In this document: in pieces, positions 58,664-64,000 of the stretch
How the letters are laid out: every line of letters begins with the position of its first letter
Position numbering within the stretch: the stretch's first letter is position 1
Source: Pseudomonas helleri
GTDB taxonomy: Bacteria; Pseudomonadota; Gammaproteobacteria; Pseudomonadales; Pseudomonadaceae
Direction: 5' to 3'
DNA: 64,000 bases
NCBI RefSeq assembly: GCF_001043025.1
Contig: NZ_JYLD01000004.1
Location: forward strand, 124,001 to 188,000
The notes under the pieces: model-generated
What the model was told of the DNA's origin: nothing
Databases searched by the model: none
Seen by the model: only the letters and a program-made list of their open reading frames with translations
Program-made: the position numbers and the translations under genes

Positions 58664-59080
58664 CCCGCAACCCTCAATTCACAGAAAAGTTTAGATATCG
58701 AACGTTCTTACGCCTTACAAAAACAGACCCACAAAAAACTTAGCACTTAGCCTATAAATTAAGTGTGCGAGCAGCACGCCACCGAACGAACTATGGCCGC
58801 CATAAATACCTTAATACTGTTGTGACTCTTAGAGTTATTGAACGCCTTTTTAAGGCAGTTGGATACTGTCAGAAATGACAGGTAAACCCACCGCATATAA
58901 CCTTCTCAAATACGCTCTAACCCAGCAGGCCCTTGCCACTTTTGGGGCCTGACTCACTGTAGTTTCGGCCCATCGCTGCCTATTTATTGATCGAATTTAG
59001 TAGCACGGTTAATCGTCTGGCGCATGAGGTGGGGAATGGCATGCACTGCGTTTCCAAAGCGCATCCAGGCTCGTCAACTG
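58664..59080. other. Right island boundary gap
   Basis: About 415 bases without a supported gene, A+T-rich on the left and G+C-rich toward the patatin gene. It contains CAGGCCC/GGGCCTG arms (58925-58951) that may form a hairpin. I see no attachment site, tRNA fragment or transposon end. Confidence 0.55.
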
Positions 59081-60229
59081 CTACGTAATACCCAAAAACC
59101 CCACTAACGCCGCACGCTGGGCCAATGCATCCTTGCGCCCCAGTTCAATTAACTCGCTGCAATAGCCCGCCTCGAACAACAAATAACTCAGCACACCTGC
59201 ACCGCTGGTTTTGGTTGCCCCCGGCCCGCGCAAAAACAGGCGCAGCGCGGCGGGCAGTTCGTGGCGGTGGCGGGCGGCTATTTCGTCAATGGGCTGGCTG
59301 GGGGCGATAACCAGCACATCAACCGGCGCTAAACCGAGGTTGTCGGGCTGCCCTGGCAGCAACCGGCTGAAGTGGTTCAGGCGCTCCAGCAGTTCGATAT
59401 CGCTCTCAAGGCTGTCAATAAAAGTGCTGTTGAGCATGTGCCCGCCAATTTGCGCCAAGGTCGGTTGCTGCGCGTTGTACTGGCGCGCTTGCCCGCCCTG
59501 ACGATCCGGCCCGCGCGGGTTGCCGCTGACCCCGACCACCAGCACGCGATTGGCGCCCAAATGCAGCGCCGGGCTGATGGGTGCAGACTGGCGCACGGCG
59601 CCATCGCCAAAATACTCTTCGCCAATTTTGACCGGGGCAAACAACAGCGGTATGGCCGAGCTGGCCAGCAAGTGCTCGACGGTCAACGCCGTCGGCAGGC
59701 CAATGCGCCGATGACGCAACCAGCCTTCGATCGCACCTTCACTTTGATAAAACGTTACGGCCTGGCCCGAGGAGTAGCCAAAAGCCGTGAGCGCCACAGC
59801 GCGCAAGTGCTGCGCAGCGATGGCCTGATCGATACCGGCAAAGTTGATTTTGTCGTTGAGCAATTCGCGTAACGGCGAACTGTTGAGCAGCGCCACCGGC
59901 ACGTGGCTGCCAAGGCCCAACAAGCTGTGGCCCAGAAAGCGACTGGCCTGGTGAATCACCCCCGGCCAATCACTGCGCAACACACGATGGCTTTCAAAGT
60001 TTTGCCAGAAGGTCGTCAAGTGCTCGACGGCCTGGGTGAAGTTCATCGCGCCACTGGCCAGGCTGACTGCGTTGATCGCCCCGGCCGAGGTGCCGACAAT
60101 CACCGGAAACGGGTTGGGCGCACCCGCAGGTAACAACTCGGCAATGGCCGCCAGCACCCCCACTTGATACGCCGCCCTGGCGCCGCCGCCCGACAGAATC
60201 AACCCGGTCACCGACGCTCTGCCGTTCAT
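59081..60229 (-). CDS. Patatin-like phospholipase
   Basis: A 382-residue patatin-domain protein. The oxyanion-hole motif GGGARAAYQVGVL is at residues 14-26, the nucleophile is Ser48 in GTSAG and the catalytic Asp209 lies in FGDGA, so the Ser-Asp dyad is intact. No signal peptide is present, and it is expected to act in the cytoplasm or at the inner membrane as a lysophospholipase or acyl hydrolase. The ATG at 60229 opens close to the conserved LILSGGGAR strand. It is 24 bases downstream of the lipid A acyltransferase gene on the same strand and probably cotranscribed with it, a link that fits membrane lipid turnover. Confidence 0.9.
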   Translation of the reverse strand: MNGRASVTGLILSGGGARAAYQVGVLAAIAELLPAGAPNPFPVIVGTSAGAINAVSLASGAMNFTQAVEHLTTFWQNFESHRVLRSDWPGVIHQASRFLGHSLLGLGSHVPVALLNSSPLRELLNDKINFAGIDQAIAAQHLRAVALTAFGYSSGQAVTFYQSEGAIEGWLRHRRIGLPTALTVEHLLASSAIPLLFAPVKIGEEYFGDGAVRQSAPISPALHLGANRVLVVGVSGNPRGPDRQGGQARQYNAQQPTLAQIGGHMLNSTFIDSLESDIELLERLNHFSRLLPGQPDNLGLAPVDVLVIAPSQPIDEIAARHRHELPAALRLFLRGPGATKTSGAGVLSYLLFEAGYCSELIELGRKDALAQRAALVGFLGIT

Positions 60230-60253
60230 ACCTCAGCGCCTTTGCAGCGCGGG

Positions 60254-61189
60254 TTACTTGCGGCGTTTGTCGTACAGCTTTGGCTCGCCCGGTGGCCGGG
60301 TTTTGAAGCGGCGGTGCGCCCACAAGTACTGCTCTGGGCATTCGCGTATCGCACGCTCGACCCATTGGTTGATGCGCAGGCAGTCGGCCTCATCGCTTTC
60401 TCCGGGAAAGTCGCTTAAAGGCGGATGAATCACCAACTTATAACCACTGCCATCCGCCAGTCGTTGTTGAGTAAAGGGTACAACCTGCGCTTTGCCCAGC
60501 TTGGCGAACTTGCTGGTGGCCGTCACTGTGGCGGCCTCGATGCCAAACAATGGCACAAAAATGCTTTGCTTGGCGCCGTAGTCCTGGTCGGGTGCGTACC
60601 AGATCGCCCGCCCGGCGCGCAGCAACTTGAGCATGCCGCGCACGTCATCGCGCTCCACTGCCAGCGAGTCCAGGTTGTGGCGCTCGCGGCCGCGGCGCTG
60701 GATAAAGTCGAACAACGGGTTTTTGTGTTCGCGGTACATGCCATCAATGGTGTGCTGCTGCCCGAGCAAGGCGGCGCCAATTTCCAGGGTGGTGAAGTGA
60801 AAGGCCATCAAGATGACGCCCTTGCCTTCACGCTGGGCCTGCTGCAGGTGCTCCAGCCCTTCGACATGCGCCAACTTGGCCAGGCGCGGCTTGGCCCACC
60901 ACCAGCTCATGGCCATTTCAAAAAAGGCGATGCCGGTTGAGGCGAAGTTTTCCTTAAGCAGGCGCTCGCGCTCAGCGGCGTTTTTTTCGGGGAAGCACAG
61001 TTCAAGGTTGCGCGCAGCAATGCGCCGGCGCTCACCGGCCACCCGGAACATGCAAGCCCCCAGAAAACGACCAATGCGCAGTTGCACCTTATAAGGCAGT
61101 TGCACCACCAGCCACAGCACGCCCAGCCCTGACCACAGCAGCCAAAAACGCGGATGAAAAAAAGCAGCTCGAAAACGCGGGCGATCCAT
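60254..61189 (-). CDS. lpxL: Lipid A lauroyl acyltransferase (LpxL/HtrB family)
   Basis: Inner-membrane late acyltransferase adding a secondary acyl chain to lipid A. It has 311 residues. An N-terminal hydrophobic anchor (about residues 15-35) precedes the LPLAT domain with the HX4E motif, His131 and Glu136, in AFHFTTLE. The APDQDYG and SIFVPLFG segments are also typical. The ATG at 61189 (MDRPRFRAAFFHP) is preferred to an upstream codon at 61222. P. aeruginosa has two such enzymes (htrB1 and htrB2); the one beside minCDE is the match by position. The acyl chain length is not readable from sequence. Divergent from minC. Confidence 0.92.
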   Translation of the reverse strand: MDRPRFRAAFFHPRFWLLWSGLGVLWLVVQLPYKVQLRIGRFLGACMFRVAGERRRIAARNLELCFPEKNAAERERLLKENFASTGIAFFEMAMSWWWAKPRLAKLAHVEGLEHLQQAQREGKGVILMAFHFTTLEIGAALLGQQHTIDGMYREHKNPLFDFIQRRGRERHNLDSLAVERDDVRGMLKLLRAGRAIWYAPDQDYGAKQSIFVPLFGIEAATVTATSKFAKLGKAQVVPFTQQRLADGSGYKLVIHPPLSDFPGESDEADCLRINQWVERAIRECPEQYLWAHRRFKTRPPGEPKLYDKRRK

Positions 61190-61309
61190 TAATGATTCCG
61201 GACAGACACAAGGGCCGGGCATTCTACATCGTTAGACCCGGCTTGCGGCTCGCGGGCGTTCTCGTTATAAGTCTCTGCACTTTAAGTGACAAGCCGCATT
61301 AAGCCGACC

Positions 61310-62053
61310 ATGAGCCAAACCGAATCGCAAGACCAAGCCCCCGTGTTTCAGCTTAAGGGCAGTATGCTCGCCATTACGGTGCTGGAACTGGCCCAAAACA
61401 ACCTTGAAGCCCTTGATCGCCAACTGGCCGCCAAAGTTGCCCAGGCGCCCAATTTTTTCAGTAACACCCCGCTGGTGCTGGCGCTCGACAAGCTGCCCGT
61501 CGGTGCCGGTGCCGTCGACTTGCCCGGGCTGATGCGCGTGTGTCGCCAACATGGCCTGCGCACCCTGGCCATTCGCGCCAGCCGCATCGAAGACATTGCC
61601 GCGGCCATCGCCATCGACCTGCCAGTCTTGCCGCCGTCCGGTGCACGTGAGCGGCCGATTGAGCCCCCGGTTGAAGTAATCATCGCGCCGAAAAAGCCCG
61701 AAAAACCGCCCGAGCCGGCCATCAAGCCGACCCGCATCATCACCACGCCAGTACGTGGTGGCCAAACGGTATACGCCGAGGGTTGCGACCTGGTGGTCAT
61801 CGCCTCGGTCAGCCCCGGTGCGGAACTTATGGCCGATGGCAACATCCATGTGTACGGCCCTATGCGTGGCCGAGCGCTTGCCGGATACAAAGGCAACACC
61901 CGAGCGCGAATTTTTTGCCAGCAACTGAGCGCCGAACTGGTGTCCATTGCCGGAATGTACAAAGTGTCCGAAGACCTGCGACGCGATCCTTTGTGGGGCG
62001 CCGGGGTTCAAATCAGTCTGTCAAGTGACATGTTGAACATCACCCGTCTTTAA
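61310..62053 (+). CDS. minC: Septum site-determining protein MinC
   Basis: FtsZ polymerisation inhibitor that, bound to MinD, blocks septation at the poles. It has 247 residues: an N-terminal domain (about 10-110, starting [15 protein letters not shown]), a Pro-rich linker (about 120-145) and a C-terminal beta-helix MinC domain with [29 protein letters not shown] and [16 protein letters not shown] motifs. The ATG at 61310 (MSQTESQDQ) is selected over an upstream in-frame start at 61286. A 201-base gap separates it from minD; the three min genes are co-oriented as in all Pseudomonas. Confidence 0.96.
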   Translation: MSQTESQDQAPVFQLKGSMLAITVLELAQNNLEALDRQLAAKVAQAPNFFSNTPLVLALDKLPVGAGAVDLPGLMRVCRQHGLRTLAIRASRIEDIAAAIAIDLPVLPPSGARERPIEPPVEVIIAPKKPEKPPEPAIKPTRIITTPVRGGQTVYAEGCDLVVIASVSPGAELMADGNIHVYGPMRGRALAGYKGNTRARIFCQQLSAELVSIAGMYKVSEDLRRDPLWGAGVQISLSSDMLNITRL

Positions 62054-62254
62054 CGGATACTCACGCCATTTTCCAACCATCTCAATTACGTAGAGAAAAC
62101 AGACTAGTCTTTGTAGGAAGTCAGCAATCAGCCAGTGTTTACGTTGTGTAGGCCTGGCTTGGGGGATGTCCACCAAGACTGTTCACCTGTTGTCGTTTAT
62201 TTAGAGATGTTATTCAGGGACTAAAAAGTCCTTTTTCCTTAGGGGTGAAGCACC

Positions 62255-63067
62255 TTGGCCAAGATTCTAGTGGTTACATCCGGCAAGGGTGGTGTGGGTA
62301 AGACCACCACCAGCGCCGCTATCGGTACGGGCCTGGCACTGCGCGGGCACAAAACCGTCATCGTCGACTTCGACGTTGGCCTGCGTAACCTCGACCTGAT
62401 CATGGGGTGCGAGCGTCGCGTGGTGTATGACTTCGTTAACGTGGTTAACGGCGAAGCCAACCTGCAACAGGCGCTGATCAAAGACAAACGTCTGGAAAAC
62501 CTGTACGTGCTGGCTGCCAGCCAGACCCGTGACAAAGACGCCCTGACCAAAGAAGGCGTCGAAAAAGTTCTGATGGAACTCAAAGAGACCTTCGAATACG
62601 TGGTCTGCGACTCTCCGGCGGGCATCGAAACTGGCGCCCACCTGGCCATGTACTTCGCGGATGAAGCGATTGTCGTGACCAACCCGGAAGTGTCTTCGGT
62701 GCGTGACTCGGACCGCATGTTGGGCCTGCTGGCTAGCAAATCGCGCCGCGCCGAACTGGGCGAAGACCCGATCAAGGAACACCTGCTGCTGACCCGCTAC
62801 AACGCGGATCGCGTCAGCAAGGGTGAAATGCTCGGTGTTGAAGACGTCAAGGAAATCCTGGCGGTTACGCTGCTGGGTGTGATCCCGGAATCCCAGGCGG
62901 TGCTCAAGGCATCCAACCAGGGCGTGCCGGTGATCCTTGATGACCAAAGTGACGCCGGTCAGGCCTACAGCGATGCGGTTGATCGTTTGCTGGGCAAAAC
63001 CGTGGAGCATCGGTTCCTCGATGTACAGAAGAAGGGATTCTTCGAGCGCCTGTTTGGAGGCAATTAA
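62255..63067 (+). CDS. minD: Septum site-determining ATPase MinD
   Basis: Membrane-associated ATPase of the Min system, recruiting MinC and oscillating with MinE. It has 270 residues. The deviant Walker A motif SGKGGVGKTT lies at residues 9-18, the switch region in DFDVGLRNLDLIMG, and the C-terminal amphipathic membrane-targeting helix ends in KKGFFERLFGGN. The start is a TTG at 62255, after an AGGGGTGAAG site; no in-frame ATG is available near the conserved N-terminus. It lies three bases upstream of minE. Confidence 0.98.
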   Translation: MAKILVVTSGKGGVGKTTTSAAIGTGLALRGHKTVIVDFDVGLRNLDLIMGCERRVVYDFVNVVNGEANLQQALIKDKRLENLYVLAASQTRDKDALTKEGVEKVLMELKETFEYVVCDSPAGIETGAHLAMYFADEAIVVTNPEVSSVRDSDRMLGLLASKSRRAELGEDPIKEHLLLTRYNADRVSKGEMLGVEDVKEILAVTLLGVIPESQAVLKASNQGVPVILDDQSDAGQAYSDAVDRLLGKTVEHRFLDVQKKGFFERLFGGN

Positions 63068-63070
63068 ACA

Positions 63071-63325
63071 ATGAACATTTTTGACTTCTTTCGTACCCGC
63101 AAAACGCCAACCACCGCGTCGGTCGCGAAAGAGCGTCTACAGATCATCGTGGCGCACGAACGCGGCCAACGCAGTACCCCGGACTACCTGCCAGCCCTGC
63201 AAAAAGAGCTGGTCGAGGTGATCCGCAAATACGTCAACATCGGCGATGATCAAGTACAGATCGCCCTTGAAAACGAGGGTAGCTGCTCGATTCTGGAACT
63301 CAACATCACCCTGCCAGATCGTTAA
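63071..63325 (+). CDS. minE: Cell division topological specificity factor MinE
   Basis: An 84-residue MinE, which stimulates MinD ATPase and confines MinCD to the poles. The N-terminal anti-MinCD helix region ([28 protein letters not shown]) and the C-terminal topological domain ([18 protein letters not shown]) are as expected. The ATG at 63071 is three bases after the minD stop, so the genes are tightly linked. Confidence 0.98.
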   Translation: MNIFDFFRTRKTPTTASVAKERLQIIVAHERGQRSTPDYLPALQKELVEVIRKYVNIGDDQVQIALENEGSCSILELNITLPDR

Positions 63326-63342
63326 TCGATCCGGCTGATACC

Positions 63343-63390
63343 ACGGCGGCTTGGAGGTTTCTCTGCACAGGGGGATCTCCAAGCCGCCGT
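63343..63390. other. Inverted repeat between minE and rluA
   Basis: Perfect 14-base arms ACGGCGGCTTGGAG/CTCCAAGCCGCCGT separated by 20 bases, ending 25 bases before the rluA start. It could end the min transcript, although the following sequence has only a weak T-run. Confidence 0.7.
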
Positions 63391-63415
63391 TGGCGTTTGT
63401 TAAGAGGCTGTTTTA

Positions 63416-64000
63416 ATGCCGTTGTCGAATATTCACATCATCCATCAGGACGCAGGCGTTCTGGTGGTCAACAAGCCGACCTTGCTGCTGTCGGTGCCGG
63501 GCCGCGCCGAAGACAACAAAGACTGCCTGATCACCCGCCTGCAAGAAAACGGCTACCCCGAAGCCCGCATCGTGCACCGCCTGGACTGGGAAACCTCGGG
63601 GATCATTCTGCTGGCCCGCGATGCCGACACGCACCGCGAATTGTCGCGTCAGTTTCACGACCGGGAAACTGAAAAGGCCTACACCGCGCTGGCCTGGGGC
63701 CAACCGGAGCTGGACAGTGGCAGCATCGACCTGCCCCTGCGTTACGACCCGCCGACCAAGCCACGCCACGTGGTCGACCACGAGTTTGGCAAGAACGCGT
63801 TGACCTTCTGGAAAGTCCTGGAACGTTGCGGCGATTACTGCCGGGTTGAACTGACGCCGATTACCGGGCGTTCGCATCAGTTGCGCGTGCACATGTTGTC
63901 CATTGGCCACCCGCTGCTGGGCGATGGCCTGTACGCGCACCCGCAGGCATTGGCGGCCTACCCGCGCTTGTGCCTGCACGCCAGCATGCTCAGCTTCACC
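63416..64000 (+). CDS. rluA: Pseudouridine synthase RluA, N-terminal part
   Basis: Dual-specificity pseudouridine synthase that modifies U746 of 23S rRNA and U32 of several tRNAs in E. coli. The first 195 residues are visible and the gene runs past the window end. The catalytic Asp57 lies in the HRLDWETSG motif. VVNKPTLLLSVPG near residue 18 and GRSHQLRVHM near residue 150 are the other family motifs. The ATG at 63416 has an AAGAGG site at 63402-63407. Position after minCDE matches other Pseudomonas. Confidence 0.95.
   Translation, partial: MPLSNIHIIHQDAGVLVVNKPTLLLSVPGRAEDNKDCLITRLQENGYPEARIVHRLDWETSGIILLARDADTHRELSRQFHDRETEKAYTALAWGQPELDSGSIDLPLRYDPPTKPRHVVDHEFGKNALTFWKVLERCGDYCRVELTPITGRSHQLRVHMLSIGHPLLGDGLYAHPQALAAYPRLCLHASMLSFT

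Overview
The window looks like a chromosomal segment of a Pseudomonas, most likely of the fluorescens group. The grounds are the gltA | sdhCDAB-sucAB-lpd-sucCD arrangement, the htrB/lpxL-minCDE-rluA block, the actP/yjcH-betX pairing, and two families of REP-type palindromes scattered between core genes. There are no rRNA or tRNA genes, CRISPR arrays, transposases or integrases that I could see. Species-level assignment is not possible by reading alone.

Region 1 (1-29.3 kb) is ordinary core genome. It starts inside a TRAP transporter permease, followed by an EamA transporter, the tRNA hydroxylase trhP, a dienelactone-hydrolase-like enzyme and the chaperone htpG, which has a recognisable sigma-32-type promoter. 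Then come a small lipoprotein, the brnQ amino-acid carrier and the TCA-cycle cluster: sucD, sucC, lpd, sucB, sucA, sdhB, sdhA, sdhD and sdhC on the minus strand, with gltA divergent on the plus strand. These supply citrate synthase, 2-oxoglutarate dehydrogenase, succinyl-CoA synthetase and succinate dehydrogenase. Next are the acetate permease pair yjcH-actP, a glycine-betaine-binding protein (betX-like), a GH17 beta-glucan enzyme, a small membrane protein, and a translationally coupled alpha/beta-hydrolase and MlaA-like pair.

Region 2 (about 29.3-59.0 kb) is an accessory island, visibly more A+T-rich than its flanks and without REP palindromes. It opens with an orphan NarL/LuxR-type response regulator. 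A six-gene minus-strand operon (41827 down to 30274) follows: an Ig-like protein, two paralogous proteins whose N-termini resemble the clostridial P47/OrfX TULIP family, a beta-rich protein, a small secreted protein, and an Rhs/YD-repeat protein that stops before the Rhs core. A second, full-length Rhs protein with a variable C-terminus is divergent from it (42143-47071). A chaperone-usher fimbrial operon (major subunit, chaperone, usher, tip adhesin) comes next. Two more Ig-like paralogues flank a pertactin-type autotransporter. The island reads as a surface/toxin module. The operon combining truncated Rhs, P47-like pair and Ig-like proteins is the best candidate here for an undescribed system.

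Region 3 (59.0-64.0 kb) returns to core genome: a patatin-like phospholipase, a lipid A acyltransferase, the division-site genes minC, minD and minE, and the start of rluA, which runs off the window.
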